64,000 bases of DNA from Planctomyces sp. SH-PL62 (GCF_001610895.1 NZ_CP011273.1:4092001-4156000), one strand, 5' to 3'. Positions 45,026 to 57,524 are shown, counted from the first letter of the stretch. Made by a program: numbers and translations. Notes: a model not told the origin generated them from the sequence alone.

Positions 45026-46702
45026 ATGGCCGAGACGACCCCCACGTCCCCCTCCGTCGGCCGTTACCTCATCGACCGGCTCGTCGGCCTTGGCGTCGAG
45101 CACGTCTTCGGCATCCCCGGCGACTATGTCCTGGGCTTGTACAAGATGCTCGACGAGAGCCCTCTGAAGTTGGTCGGGACCACGAGGGAGGATAACGCCG
45201 GGTTCGCGGCCGACGCCTACGCGCGGGTCCGGGGTCTGGGCTGCGTCTGCGTCACCTACTGCGTCGGCGGCCTCTCGACCGCCAACAGCATCGCCGGGGC
45301 CTTCGCCGAGAAGTCGCCCGTGATCGTGCTCAGCGGCTCCCCCGGGCTGGGCGAACGCGAGCGGAACCCGCTCCTGCACCACAAGGTCAAGACGTTCGAG
45401 ACCCAGTTCGACGTCTTCCAGCACCTGACCGTCGCCTCGGCCGTGCTCGACCGCCCCGAGGTCGCCTTCGCCGAGATCGATCGCGTGCTGGACGCCGCGG
45501 TGCGGTACAAGCGGCCGGTCTACCTGGAACTCCCCCGCGACCAGATCCACGTGGTCCCGGAGAGGGTCCACCATCGCCGCGAGAGCGTCCCGACGAGCGA
45601 TCCCGAAGCGCTCCGCGAGGCGCTCGACGAGGCCGAGGCGATGCTCACCTCGGCGCGGCGGCCGGTGATCCTCGCCGACGTCGAGATCCACCGCTTCCAC
45701 CTCCAGGCCGAGTTGATGGAGCTCGCCGAGGCCGCCGGCATGCCGATCGCGACGACGATCCTGGGAAAGAGCGTGGTCGCCGAGACTCACCCGCTGTTCG
45801 CGGGGATCTACGAGGGGGCGATGGGCCGCCCCGAGATCACCGAGTTGGTCGAGTCGTCCGACTGCCTGCTGATGCTGGGATGCTTCCTCACCGACATCAA
45901 TCTGGGGATCTTCACCGCCAAACTCGACCCTTCGCGGTGCATCGACGCGACCAGCGAGGACCTGCGGATCCGCCGCCACCATTACCGCGACGTCCGGCTG
46001 GACGACTTCATCCGAGGGCTCATCGCCCGTCGCCTGAAGGTGCATCGCGTGCCGGTCCCGGCGCGGACCAACCCGTTCGGGGGGGTGGAGATTGGCCCCG
46101 GCGACTCGCCTACGACTTCGGCGAAGGTCTTCGCCCGGCTCAATCGGCTCCTTACCGAGACCTCGGGGACGACGGTCGTCGCCGACGTCGGCGACTCGCT
46201 GTTCGGCGCGACCGACCTGGAGATGGAGCGGCACACCGAGTTCCTCTGTCCGGCGTACTACACGTCGATGGGGTTCGGCTTGCCCGCGGCCCTGGGGGCG
46301 AACGTCGCCAACCCTGCGTCCCGGGTGCTGGTGATCGTGGGGGACGGGGCGTTCCAGATGACCGGCATGGAGCTGTCGACGATCGCGCGGAACGGCTTCA
46401 ACCCGATCGTCGTGGTCCTTAACAACCACGGCTATACGACCGAGCGGTTCATGCTCGACGGCCCCTTCAACGACGTCTTCGGCTGGGCCTACCACCGCAT
46501 CCCCGACGTGCTGGGGACCGGCCTGGGGATCGAGGTGCGGACCGTCGCCGAACTCGACGACGCGATCGCGCGGGCCTGGGCGAACACGGAGAGCTTCAGC
46601 CTGCTCAACATCCACCTGGATCCCTACGACCACAGTCCCGCGCTGGAGCGGCTCGCCAGCCGGATGGCGACGCTGGTGGATCGGAAGCCCCAGGCCCCGT
46701 AA
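45026..46702 (+). CDS. Thiamine-diphosphate-dependent 2-oxo-acid decarboxylase (pyruvate/indolepyruvate type)
   Basis: A 558-residue protein with GAGAGGAG about 6 bases upstream of ATG 45026. Landmarks match pyruvate/indolepyruvate decarboxylases: VEHVFGIPGDYVLGLY, the catalytic Glu in TTREDNAGFAADAYAR, the His pair in LLHHKVKTFETQ, VYLELPRDQ, and the ThDP/Mg motif VGDGAFQMTGMELSTIARN with LNNHGYTTERFMLDGPFND. It converts a 2-oxo acid to an aldehyde and CO2. The substrate (pyruvate, indolepyruvate or branched keto acids) cannot be read from the sequence. It stands alone between holB and a terminator. Confidence 0.92.
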   Translation: MAETTPTSPSVGRYLIDRLVGLGVEHVFGIPGDYVLGLYKMLDESPLKLVGTTREDNAGFAADAYARVRGLGCVCVTYCVGGLSTANSIAGAFAEKSPVIVLSGSPGLGERERNPLLHHKVKTFETQFDVFQHLTVASAVLDRPEVAFAEIDRVLDAAVRYKRPVYLELPRDQIHVVPERVHHRRESVPTSDPEALREALDEAEAMLTSARRPVILADVEIHRFHLQAELMELAEAAGMPIATTILGKSVVAETHPLFAGIYEGAMGRPEITELVESSDCLLMLGCFLTDINLGIFTAKLDPSRCIDATSEDLRIRRHHYRDVRLDDFIRGLIARRLKVHRVPVPARTNPFGGVEIGPGDSPTTSAKVFARLNRLLTETSGTTVVADVGDSLFGATDLEMERHTEFLCPAYYTSMGFGLPAALGANVANPASRVLVIVGDGAFQMTGMELSTIARNGFNPIVVVLNNHGYTTERFMLDGPFNDVFGWAYHRIPDVLGTGLGIEVRTVAELDDAIARAWANTESFSLLNIHLDPYDHSPALERLASRMATLVDRKPQAP

Positions 46703-46733
46703 GGCCGCCGCGGCGCGACCTTCGAAACGCCGA

Positions 46734-46771
46734 CGGGCCGGCCCCTTCCCGCAAAGGAAGAGGTCGGCCCG
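46734..46771. terminator. Hairpin between decarboxylase and FG-GAP gene
   Basis: The stem CGGGCCGGCC/GGTCGGCCCG (one G-U pair) continues inward with CTTCC/GGAAG and a short loop. It lies 31 bases after the decarboxylase stop and 37 before the stop of the convergent gene. Confidence 0.6.
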
Positions 46772-46808
46772 AGGTGACGTTCCGGAGCGCGACTCCGGTG
46801 GACCACGC

Positions 46809-49451
<2,643 letters not shown>

Positions 49452-49890
49452 CTGGAGACTCCCTTCTCCCAGGCCTCATTCCGCGTTCCGCCACGAGACA
49501 TCTCGCCACGGCGCCTCGCGGCGGGCGACCCTCGTAAGACTCGTTCGCACCGAACGGCTCCAGCCGTCGTTTCGGACGGGTACGGCGCGAATCCGCCGCC
49601 AAGGGTCCCTTATTACCACTGGAATTTCGGCCTGGACACGCATCCGACTCCACCCAAAGCCATCCGCGCAAAACCCGCGGAGATCGAGCGGCACGCACTT
49701 TCGGTTCAACTCGGACAATCCTCAAACCCGATACCAACGGCATAAGAGTCGTCGAGTACGCCCCGTCGTGGTGCGCCGATCGCCCTCGCCTCGCAGGCGG
49801 GACGGCGGCCGACCGCGTCGGGTCGCCGGCGAAGCGATGGTGCGCCCCTCCGGGGCGGTCCGATGGGATGCCAGTCGTCGAGGCAAAAGC
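49452..49890. other. Divergent intergenic region, 439 bp
   Basis: This lies between the divergent FG-GAP and tolC genes and should contain both promoters. The plus strand frame of tolC is open across it but gives Arg/Ser/Thr-rich sequence with no protein character. I see no convincing promoter hexamers. Confidence 0.4.
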
Positions 49891-52626
49891 ATGGCCGAAA
49901 ACACGCTCAGGACCCCTGGAACGCCCCTCGCGCGGTACGGCGCCCTGCCGGCCTTGCTCGCGGCGGTGTTGGGCACCCAGCCGGGCTGTACCCGGGAATT
50001 CTTCCGCGAGTGGGCGAACCAGGACGTCTCGGAGGCGATCTTCGAAAAGAGCCGCGACCCGCGATGGCGGCTGGACACCTTCACGGTGGAGCCGCCGGCG
50101 ATGGCTCGCTTCGCCGACCCCTACGACCAGGACTTCCCGCCGGCGCCGCCGGACGATCCGGCCGCCGAGGCGCTCTCGCCGGTCCCCCAGTCGCCGAACA
50201 ACCGGCTCCTGGTTCCGGCCGAGGGCAACGGCTACCTGGAGTTGCTTGAGCGCTGGGAGCAGGAGCGCGACGCGCTGCCCAAGAAGCCCAAGAAAGTCCT
50301 GGCGCGCCCCCGAGCCGAGGTGGCCCCGGAGCCGCCGGCGGTCCCCCCGGGCCCTTCCGGAGCCCCTTCGCCGTTCTCCGCGCCGACCGCGACGGAAGTT
50401 CCGACGACCCTCAAGCTCGACCGCCCAGGCACCGGCCGTGATCCCAAGGCGGCCCCGGTGCTGCTGGCGGACGCTCGCCCCGCCGCCGTGAAGGGGAAGA
50501 TCCCCCCGCCCCGCTCGGCCGAGAGCTTCAAGCTCGACAAGGACGCTCCGGCCGGCGACCTCGCCGTCCGTCGCGCGAGATTCCAGGAGGTCGACCCCGA
50601 CCGTCCCCTCCCGCAGGCTCCGCCGGCGCCCCTGGATCCCAACCCTGAGGGGAGGGACCTGGCCGACCCGAACCTTCCCAGGCCCGATCAGATGGTCCCC
50701 GAGCGCGACGACGGAGCCTTCAGCGAGGCGCAGGCCGCGGAGCTCTCCGGCATCCTCGTTCCCGCCATCGCCGACCTGGACGAGGCCGCCGCGGCGGGCC
50801 TGCGGCCGGGAGACCGCTACTATAAAGTGAACATGCAGCAGGCGTTCACCCTGGCCCTCATCAACAGCCGGTTCTACCAGAGCCAGCTGGAGAACCTCTA
50901 CGCCTCCGCCCTGTCGGTGACGCTCCAGCGGTTCTCCTTCCAGCCGCAGTTTTATGCGGGCTTCTCGCCTTCGACCTCGCCCCTGGGGGCGGGCTTCCCG
51001 GCGCTCAACCCGGCGAACTCCTTCAACTATCGGACCCGATACGCGCCCGGCGGCCAGATCTCGGCGCTCCAGCTCAGCGAGGTGGCGGGCGTCGGCAAGC
51101 TCCTCAACTCGGGCGGTCGGCTCCTGATGGGGTTCGCCAACCAGGTCGTCTTCAATTTCGTGGGGAACAAGCCGTTCCAACCGACCGTGCAGTCGTCGCT
51201 GCCATTGACGTTCGTCCAGCCGCTCCTGCGGGGGGGCGGCCGGGCCGTGGTGCTCGAACAGCTGACGCTGGTGGAACGCTCGCTCCTTTACCAGGTCCGG
51301 TCGTTCGCCAAGTTCCGTCAGGAATTCATCGTCTCGGTGCTGATCGGCGGCACGGTGCAGAATCTGGGTTCGACCTTCGCCCTCGCCGGATTCTCCTCGG
51401 GAGGCAACGTCGACCCGACCGACGGCTTCATCCCGGTGGTCCTCAACGCGGCCCAGATCGAGATCGACAAGCGGAACGTCGCGACCCTGGAGCAGGTCGT
51501 CAGCTTGTACAAGCAGCTCATCGACGGCGAGGCGTCCGGCCTCACCCAGCTCCAGGTCGACCAGGCCGAGAGCTCGCTGATCAGGGGCCGGCAGACCCTG
51601 GCCCAGGACATCCTCACCTACCGGAACACCCTCGACCGGTTCAAGATGCAGATGGGCCTGCCGACCGACACCCCCTTGACCGTCGACCTGAGCCTCTACC
51701 AGCCGTTCCAAGACGTCTTCCTTGAGATCGACGAGTGGCAGCGCAACCCCAAGCGGGACCTGAAGGACCTCCCCAAGATCGTCGCCAAGGTCCCCCAGCT
51801 CGAGGACGTCGTCATCGACGGCCGCTCGGTCCTGGGCCCCTACCGGGAAAGCCTGGGCGAGTCCGACGAGAGCGGGCTTGAGGACATCCTCCAGGCCGGG
51901 GTGCGGACGGCCCTGGAATACCGGCTCGACATGATGAACAATCGGGCCCAGCTCTACGACGCCTGGCGACAAATTCGATTTCGGGCGAACGCCCTCAAGG
52001 GTATACTCAACGTGGGCCTCACCAATCAGGTGCTGACTCCCCCCACGACGACCAACCCGTTCGGCTTCATGTCCCAGGCCACCCAGCTCAGCCTGGTCCT
52101 GAACGCCGAGCTCCCCTTGATCCGACTCTCCGAACGGAACAGCTTCCGTCAGGCCATCATCGACTACCAGCGCCAGCGACGATCGCTCCAGGCCCAGGAA
52201 GACGCCCTGAAATTAAATCTTCGTCAAGACATCCGGCAGATGCAAATCGCCTACTTCCAGTATGCGATCGCCAAGCAGCAGCTCACCCTGCAAGCCCGGT
52301 TGAAGGATCAGGCCTTCGAGCAGCTCGTGGCGCCCCCCGCGGCGACCTCGGGTCAGAGCCTGGGCCAGTCGGCCAACGCCGCGACCCAGACCAACAACCT
52401 GCTCCAGGCCCAGGGCAACCTGATCGGCAGCCAGTCCTCGATCCTCAGCACCTGGCAGGCGTTCCAGCTGGCTCGTTTGACCCTGTACCGTGACATCGGC
52501 ACCTTGCCTTACGACGAATGGGAGGCGTTCAGTGAACTTTTCCCTGCAGAATACCGAGGCCCCAGCCTCGGCCCCGGCACCAGCGACACGCGACCTGCCG
52601 ACGCTGCAGCGACCGAAGCGCCGTAA
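49891..52626 (+). CDS. TolC-family outer membrane efflux lipoprotein
   Basis: A 911-residue protein from ATG 49891, with GAGG 7-8 bases upstream. An N-terminal signal ends in QPGC (lipobox). An unusually long ~270-residue extracytoplasmic extension rich in Pro/Asp follows (for example REFFREWANQDVSEAIF and DPYDQDFPPAPP). Then comes the TolC fold from YYKVNMQQAFTLALINSRFYQ onward, with long helices (IEIDKRNVATLEQVVSLYKQL, IRQMQIAYFQYAIAKQQLTLQAR). The C-terminus is Ala/Thr-rich. It forms the outer membrane channel for the adaptor and ABC genes that follow. Its last 95 bases overlap the hlyD-like gene in a different frame. Confidence 0.9.
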   Translation: MAENTLRTPGTPLARYGALPALLAAVLGTQPGCTREFFREWANQDVSEAIFEKSRDPRWRLDTFTVEPPAMARFADPYDQDFPPAPPDDPAAEALSPVPQSPNNRLLVPAEGNGYLELLERWEQERDALPKKPKKVLARPRAEVAPEPPAVPPGPSGAPSPFSAPTATEVPTTLKLDRPGTGRDPKAAPVLLADARPAAVKGKIPPPRSAESFKLDKDAPAGDLAVRRARFQEVDPDRPLPQAPPAPLDPNPEGRDLADPNLPRPDQMVPERDDGAFSEAQAAELSGILVPAIADLDEAAAAGLRPGDRYYKVNMQQAFTLALINSRFYQSQLENLYASALSVTLQRFSFQPQFYAGFSPSTSPLGAGFPALNPANSFNYRTRYAPGGQISALQLSEVAGVGKLLNSGGRLLMGFANQVVFNFVGNKPFQPTVQSSLPLTFVQPLLRGGGRAVVLEQLTLVERSLLYQVRSFAKFRQEFIVSVLIGGTVQNLGSTFALAGFSSGGNVDPTDGFIPVVLNAAQIEIDKRNVATLEQVVSLYKQLIDGEASGLTQLQVDQAESSLIRGRQTLAQDILTYRNTLDRFKMQMGLPTDTPLTVDLSLYQPFQDVFLEIDEWQRNPKRDLKDLPKIVAKVPQLEDVVIDGRSVLGPYRESLGESDESGLEDILQAGVRTALEYRLDMMNNRAQLYDAWRQIRFRANALKGILNVGLTNQVLTPPTTTNPFGFMSQATQLSLVLNAELPLIRLSERNSFRQAIIDYQRQRRSLQAQEDALKLNLRQDIRQMQIAYFQYAIAKQQLTLQARLKDQAFEQLVAPPAATSGQSLGQSANAATQTNNLLQAQGNLIGSQSSILSTWQAFQLARLTLYRDIGTLPYDEWEAFSELFPAEYRGPSLGPGTSDTRPADAAATEAP

Positions 52627-54478
52627 AGCTTCTTTCGGCAAGATGCTGGCCCTCGGCCTCGTCTCCCTCCTCGCGGTGGGGGGCGTGGCCCTGGTCAGCA
52701 TCCCCGGCATGAGCAAGCCGATCCGCGGATTCTTCGCCCCGACGGCGCTCGACATCATCCCATTCGAGATCAAGCGTGGGCCCCTGCCGATCACCGTCAG
52801 CGAGAAGGGCTCGCTGGAAAGCGCCAAGAACGAAGACGTGTACTGCCAGGTGGAAGGTCAGACCACCATCATCTTCATCCTCCCCGAGGGAACCCGGGTG
52901 AAGAAGGGGGAGCTGGTCTGCGAGCTCGACTCGGCCGCGCTTCGCGAGTCGCTCATCAACCAGAAGATCTCCACCCAGGGGGCCGACGCCGCCTACCAGC
53001 AGGCCAAGCTGACCCGCGAGGTCGCCGAGATCGCCGTCAAGGAATATGAAGAGGGCATCTACCAGCAGGACAAGGCGACCATCAACGGCGAGATCAAGCT
53101 CGCCGAATCCGACCTCGCCCGCGCCGCCGACCGCGTCGACTGGGCCAACCGGATGTTCGACAAGGGCTACGTCTCCCGCGCCCAGAAGGTCTCCGAGGAA
53201 CTGAACCACCAGAAGGCCCAGTTCTCCCTCGAACAGGCCATGAGCAAGTTGACGGTGCTCGAGAATTTCACCAAGGCCAAGACCATCAAGGAGTTGAAGA
53301 GCGACGTCGAGAAGGCGCTCTCCGACGAACTGGCCAAGAAGCAGACCTTCGAGCTGGAACGCGAGAAGGAAGCGAAATTCGAAAAGCAGATCGTCAACTG
53401 CAAGCTCTTCGCCCCCGGCGAAGGGCTCGTCGTCTACGCCAACGATCCGGGCCGCAACTTCGGCAGCAACACCCCGCAAGTCGAGGAAGGGGCGACGGTC
53501 CGCGAACGTCAGAAGATCTTCAGCCTGCCTGACATCGGCAACATGCAGGTCAACGCCAAGATCCACGAGTCGCAGATCGACAAGATCGTCCCCAAGATGA
53601 AGGCCAGGATCCGGGTCGACGCCTTCGCCGACATGGAGCTTGAAGGGAGCGTCGTCGACGTGGCCCCCCTGCCCGACCCGTCCAGCTTCTTCAGCTCGGA
53701 CATCAAGGTCTACACGTCGCACATCCGGATCGACAACCCGCTCCCCGGACTCCGCCCCGGCATGAACGCCGAGGTCGTCATCCTCGTCGACCGCAAGGAG
53801 GACGTCCTCACGGTCCCGGTGCAGGCGATCCTGGAATACAAGGGGAAGGACCACCTGGCGGTCCGCACCCCGAACGGCTTCGATCGCAAGGAAGTCGCCA
53901 TCGGGGCCACCAACGACAAGTACGTCGAGATCGTCGAGGGCGTCTCCGAAGGTCAGATCGTCGCCCTCAACCCGATCACCTTGCTGAGCGACGAGGAGAA
54001 GCGCGAGCTGTTCGCTGTCGGCCGCGGTGCGGCCAAGAAGGATTTCGCCAAGGGCGAAGAGGGCGCCGAAGGTTCGGCCGAAGCCGGAGGCCCAGGTGTT
54101 CCGGGCGGACCGGGCGGGCCCGATGCGGCCAAGGCTAAAGGCAAGGCGGGTCGTCGCGGCGGTGCCGGAGGCGGTGCGGCTGGAGGCATGGGCGCCTTCA
54201 TGGAGAAGATGAAGAACGTCCCCGCCGAGGACCGCGCCAAGCTCAAGTCGGCCTCCGACGAAGAGCGGGCCGAGATTCTCAAGAAGGCCGGATTCAGCGA
54301 CTCCGAACTCGATCAGATGCGGCAGATGCGCGCTGGCGGCGGCGGCGGCCCCGGCGGCCCCGGCGGCGGCGGCCCCGGCGGTCCCGGCGGCGGCGGCCCT
54401 GGCGGTCCCGGCGGCGGCGGCCCTGGCGGTCCCGGCGGCGGCGGTCGTGGTCCGGGCGGTCCCGGGGGAGGCAACTGA
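52532..54478 (+). CDS. HlyD/MacA-like membrane fusion (adaptor) protein with Gly-Pro repeat tail
   Basis: A 648-residue protein. GTG 52532 is chosen because GGGAGG lies about 8 bases upstream inside tolC. The N-terminal anchor is KMLALGLVSLLAVGGVALVS. The barrel/lipoyl region contains PITVSEKGSLESAKNEDVYCQVEGQ and IFILPEGTRVKKGELVCELDS. A long coiled coil follows (~residues 140-270), then the beta-barrel (MQVNAKIHESQIDKIVPKMKA) and LRPGMNAEVVILVDRK. Beyond ~residue 520 the chain is low complexity: an EGAEGSAEAGG linker, a charged helix (VPAEDRAKLKSASDEERAEIL), and four 8-residue GGGGPGGP repeats. It links the TolC channel to the inner-membrane ABC pair. Confidence 0.9.
   Translation: MNFSLQNTEAPASAPAPATRDLPTLQRPKRRKASFGKMLALGLVSLLAVGGVALVSIPGMSKPIRGFFAPTALDIIPFEIKRGPLPITVSEKGSLESAKNEDVYCQVEGQTTIIFILPEGTRVKKGELVCELDSAALRESLINQKISTQGADAAYQQAKLTREVAEIAVKEYEEGIYQQDKATINGEIKLAESDLARAADRVDWANRMFDKGYVSRAQKVSEELNHQKAQFSLEQAMSKLTVLENFTKAKTIKELKSDVEKALSDELAKKQTFELEREKEAKFEKQIVNCKLFAPGEGLVVYANDPGRNFGSNTPQVEEGATVRERQKIFSLPDIGNMQVNAKIHESQIDKIVPKMKARIRVDAFADMELEGSVVDVAPLPDPSSFFSSDIKVYTSHIRIDNPLPGLRPGMNAEVVILVDRKEDVLTVPVQAILEYKGKDHLAVRTPNGFDRKEVAIGATNDKYVEIVEGVSEGQIVALNPITLLSDEEKRELFAVGRGAAKKDFAKGEEGAEGSAEAGGPGVPGGPGGPDAAKAKGKAGRRGGAGGGAAGGMGAFMEKMKNVPAEDRAKLKSASDEERAEILKKAGFSDSELDQMRQMRAGGGGGPGGPGGGGPGGPGGGGPGGPGGGGPGGPGGGGRGPGGPGGGN
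54334..54472 (+). repeat. Gly-Gly-Pro coding tandem repeat (24-bp unit)
   Basis: About four units encoding GGGGPGGP, followed by a degenerate GGGGRGPGGPGGGN, form the C-terminus of the adaptor protein. Such GC-only repeats are prone to slippage and unit-number variation. Confidence 0.8.
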
Positions 54479-54480
54479 TC

Positions 54481-55311
54481 GTGGATTTCCGATCTGAAAC
54501 CGCCCCGAAGGCCGACAAGCCGCTCGTCTCGATCGTGGACGTGCGCAAGACTTACGTCATGGGGCACGCCCCCTCCGGCGGCGGAATCTTCCGCCGCCGG
54601 GGGCCCAGCAACACGGTGACCGTACACGCCCTCCAGGGCGTGTCGGTCGATTTCTACCCCGGCGAATACGTGGCCATCATGGGCGCGTCAGGCTCGGGCA
54701 AGAGCACCATGCTCAACCTGCTCGGTTGTCTGGATCGGCCCACCAGCGGCCAGTACATGCTCGGCGACCGAGACGTCTCCCGGCTGGACGACGACGAGCT
54801 TTCCGAGGTGCGCAGCCGCTATCTCGGCTTCATCTTCCAGTCGTACAACCTCATCCAGCAGTACACGGTGCTGGAGAACATCCAGCTCCCCCTGACGTAT
54901 CAGGGAGGAGGCGAACTCAGCGCCGAGGCCGTGGAACGCTCGGTCGAGCTGGCCAGCATGGTCGGCCTGGCCGAGCGTCTGGACCACCGCCCGACGCAGC
55001 TCTCCGGCGGCCAGCAGCAGCGCGTGGCGATCGCCCGCTCGCTGATCAACGACCCCTACATCATCCTCGCCGACGAGGCGACCGGCAACCTGGACACCAA
55101 GACCAGCCACGAGATCATGGAAATGCTCCAGCGCCTCAACGACGCGGGCAAGACCATCATCATGGTGACCCACGAAGACGACATCGCGGAGCACGCCAAG
55201 CGAATCATCCGGATGCGGGACGGTCAGATCATCGAAGACGGTCCCAGCCCCCGGATGCTCGCCGCGGCCAAGGCCGCCGAGGACTCGGTCGCCGCCGGCG
55301 TCGAGGCCTGA
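54481..55311 (+). CDS. MacB/LolD-type ABC ATPase
   Basis: A 276-residue protein starting at GTG 54481 two bases after the adaptor stop, with GGGGGAGG upstream. ABC motifs: Walker [18 protein letters not shown]-loop [18 protein letters not shown], signature [16 protein letters not shown], Walker [14 protein letters not shown] and switch His in [11 protein letters not shown]. An insertion at residues 24-45 ([18 protein letters not shown]) after the first strand is typical of the MacB/LolD class. It powers the MacB-like permease downstream and, with the TolC and adaptor proteins, a tripartite export system for drugs, peptides or lipids. Confidence 0.93.
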   Translation: MDFRSETAPKADKPLVSIVDVRKTYVMGHAPSGGGIFRRRGPSNTVTVHALQGVSVDFYPGEYVAIMGASGSGKSTMLNLLGCLDRPTSGQYMLGDRDVSRLDDDELSEVRSRYLGFIFQSYNLIQQYTVLENIQLPLTYQGGGELSAEAVERSVELASMVGLAERLDHRPTQLSGGQQQRVAIARSLINDPYIILADEATGNLDTKTSHEIMEMLQRLNDAGKTIIMVTHEDDIAEHAKRIIRMRDGQIIEDGPSPRMLAAAKAAEDSVAAGVEA

Positions 55312-55387
55312 TCCGCCCGTGCGTCCCCCTCTTTGACGAACACCCTCTCCATTCGCCCCCACCTCCGTCGGTCAAGGAATCGAGCCC

Positions 55388-56665
55388 ATGCGACGCATCT
55401 GGCGCGGCCTGAAACTCGGCATGAAGAGCCTGTTGCTGCACAAGTTGCGGTCGGGCCTCACCGTCCTCGGCATCGTCTTCGGCGTGGCCGCGGTGATTTC
55501 GATGCTCGCCATCGCCGAGGGCTCCAGCCGCGACGCCCAGGAGCGCATCCGGGCCCTGGGGGCGACCAACATCATCGTCCGCTCGGTCAAGCCCAGCGAA
55601 GAGGCCCAGGCCACCGGAGGACGCCCCGCGCGAATCCTCAACTACGGCATCAAATATGACGACTTCGACCGGATCATGGCCACCGTGCCGACGATCCGCA
55701 AGGCCTTGCCCATCCGAGAGATCCGCAAGCAGATCCGGCGACTGCAGTACTACCTCGACGGCCGCGTCGTGGGGACGACCCAGGACTACGCCGAGTTCAA
55801 TATGCTCCAGATCGAGCGGGGACGGTTCCTGACCGCCGCCGACAACGAGAAGTACCAGAACTACGCCGTGCTCGCCTCGACCACCGCCAAGACCCTCTTC
55901 CCCTATGAGGATCCGGTCGGCCAGTCGGTCAAGCTGGGCTCCGACTACTACACGGTCGTCGGCGTCACCAGGGAGCGCGAAAGTTCGGCGGGCGTCGGCG
56001 GCAGCCTGGCGGCGCAGGACTTCAACAAGGACGTCTACATCCCCTTGAACACCTGCCGGGTCCGATTCGGCGAGAAGATCATCAACAACCGTTCGGGATC
56101 GATGGAGGCGGAGGAGACCCAGCTCTCGCAGGTCACGCTCCAGGTCTCCGCGATCGACCAGGTCCAGCCCACCGTCCCCGTCATCAAGGCGGCCTACGAA
56201 CGCTTCCACCCCAAGAAGGACGTCGAGATGACCGTCCCCTACGACCTGCTGCTGGAGGCCCAGCGGGCCGCTCGCCAGTTCAGCATCATCCTGGGGACGA
56301 TCGCGGCGATCTCGCTGCTCGTCGGCGGCATCGGCATCATGAACATCATGCTGGCGACCGTCACCGAACGCACCCGCGAGATCGGCATCCGGCGGGCGCT
56401 GGGGGCCAAGCGGAAGGACATCACCCAGCAGTTCCTGATCGAGACCGTCGTCCTCTCCGGGGTCGGCGGCCTGCTCGGCGTCTCGATGGGAATCGCCATC
56501 CCGCGACTCATCGTCTACTTCATCCCCGACCAGAAGGCCTTCGTCACGGGAATGTCGGTCCTCCTGGCGTTCGGAATCTCGGTCGCGGTCGGTATTCTCT
56601 TCGGGCTTTACCCGGCTCGACGCGCGGCCATGATGGACCCCATCGAGGCGCTCCGTCACGAATGA
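55388..56665 (+). CDS. MacB-like ABC permease
   Basis: A 425-residue protein with AAGGA 9 bases upstream of ATG 55388. It has the MacB/FtsX topology: one N-terminal helix (SGLTVLGIVFGVAAVISMLA), a ~230-residue periplasmic domain, then three helices (SIILGTIAAISLLVGGIGIM, VVLSGVGGLLGVSMGIAIP, SVLLAFGISVAVGILFGLYP). The hallmark segments are TERTREIGIRRALGAKRKDI and ARRAAMMDPIEALRHE at the C-terminus. It transmits ATP-driven motion to the periplasm to push substrate into the TolC channel. A hairpin at 56681-56704 closes the four-gene operon. Confidence 0.93.
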   Translation: MRRIWRGLKLGMKSLLLHKLRSGLTVLGIVFGVAAVISMLAIAEGSSRDAQERIRALGATNIIVRSVKPSEEAQATGGRPARILNYGIKYDDFDRIMATVPTIRKALPIREIRKQIRRLQYYLDGRVVGTTQDYAEFNMLQIERGRFLTAADNEKYQNYAVLASTTAKTLFPYEDPVGQSVKLGSDYYTVVGVTRERESSAGVGGSLAAQDFNKDVYIPLNTCRVRFGEKIINNRSGSMEAEETQLSQVTLQVSAIDQVQPTVPVIKAAYERFHPKKDVEMTVPYDLLLEAQRAARQFSIILGTIAAISLLVGGIGIMNIMLATVTERTREIGIRRALGAKRKDITQQFLIETVVLSGVGGLLGVSMGIAIPRLIVYFIPDQKAFVTGMSVLLAFGISVAVGILFGLYPARRAAMMDPIEALRHE

Positions 56666-56680
56666 TTCAAACGGCATGCA

Positions 56681-56704
56681 GCGGCCTCTCGCAAGGGAGG
56701 CCGC
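56681..56704 (+). terminator. Hairpin after the tolC-macB operon
   Basis: The stem GCGGCCTC/GAGGCCGC has loop TCGCAAGG, 15 bases after the permease stop. No T-run follows. Confidence 0.55.
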
Positions 56705-56794
56705 ATGAACCGCCCCGGGGCCCCTGCGTTCCCGAGGGTTGGGCTTGCATCGCCACTCCGGGATTACTAGGCTTGAATGCTGATGGACGCCATC

Positions 56795-56830
56795 GGATGC
56801 GGCTTACGCATCCGGACGTCTCATTTTTTT
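56795..56830 (+). terminator. Second hairpin with T-run
   Basis: The 7-bp stem GGATGCG/CGCATCC has loop GCTTA. Ten bases later comes a run of eight T (56823-56830). It may be the true end of the operon transcript or an attenuator ahead of greA. Confidence 0.5.
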
Positions 56831-57044
56831 TGCCCGGGACCAAACTCCCGGCGAAATCCCAGGATCTGAACTTCGTTCTCGTCGTTCCCGAATTCGCCCA
56901 CGAGAGGGCCTGGACGACGCGCAACCCGAATCGAGCGATGGCGACCAAGGCCCCGGCACGCGCCGCGGACCTCGGAGGCCAAGGCGCCACCGGCGGCGCG
57001 AATCGTGCAATCCGCACCAGTGTTGAGAATGGGAGCAGTTCGGC

Positions 57045-57524
57045 ATGTCCACTGACCGTATTCCGATGTCGAAGGAAGGCTACGAGAAGCTCAAGGCCCA
57101 GCTCGACCAGATGAAAAATGAGGACATGTCCAATATCGCCGAGCAGATCGCCCAGGCCCGGGGATATGGTGACCTTTCCGAGAACGCCGAGTTCGACGCC
57201 GCCGTCGAAGCCCAGGGAATGCTCCAGGCCCGGATCAACGACCTTCAAGATAAGTTGAGCCGCGCCTACCTGGTTGAGAGGTCGAACGTCCCGACCGATC
57301 GCGTCGTCTTCGGCTCCAAGGTTCGCGTCCTCGACGTCGACATGGCCGAGGAAGAGGACTTCATCCTCGTCGGTCCCGGCGAGGAAGACTACGACAACAA
57401 TCGGATCCTCCTCACCAGCCCCATCGGTCAGGGGCTCGTGGGCAAGAAGGTCGGCGACGAGGTCGAAGTCCCGATCCCCAAGGGGACCCTCAAGCTCAAG
57501 ATCGTCGAGATCGGCTGCGAGTGA
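57045..57524 (+). CDS. greA: Transcription elongation factor GreA
   Basis: A 159-residue protein, the usual GreA size, with GGGAG about 9 bases upstream of ATG 57045. The coiled-coil N-domain has the acidic tip in QARGYGDLSENAEFDAAVEAQG. The C-terminal FKBP-like domain runs from VVFGSKVRVLDVD to TSPIGQGLVGKKVGDEVEVPIPKG. It rescues backtracked RNA polymerase by stimulating transcript cleavage. It stands alone and is convergent with the pseudouridine synthase gene 50 bases away. Confidence 0.96.
   Translation: MSTDRIPMSKEGYEKLKAQLDQMKNEDMSNIAEQIAQARGYGDLSENAEFDAAVEAQGMLQARINDLQDKLSRAYLVERSNVPTDRVVFGSKVRVLDVDMAEEEDFILVGPGEEDYDNNRILLTSPIGQGLVGKKVGDEVEVPIPKGTLKLKIVEIGCE

Larger units (their letters stand above)
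56666..57044. other. Intergenic region, 379 bp
   Basis: This lies between the macB operon and greA. It contains the operon hairpin at 56681-56704 and a second hairpin with T-run at 56795-56830. The greA promoter must lie between about 56830 and 57030, but I cannot identify it. There are no genes. Confidence 0.45.
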
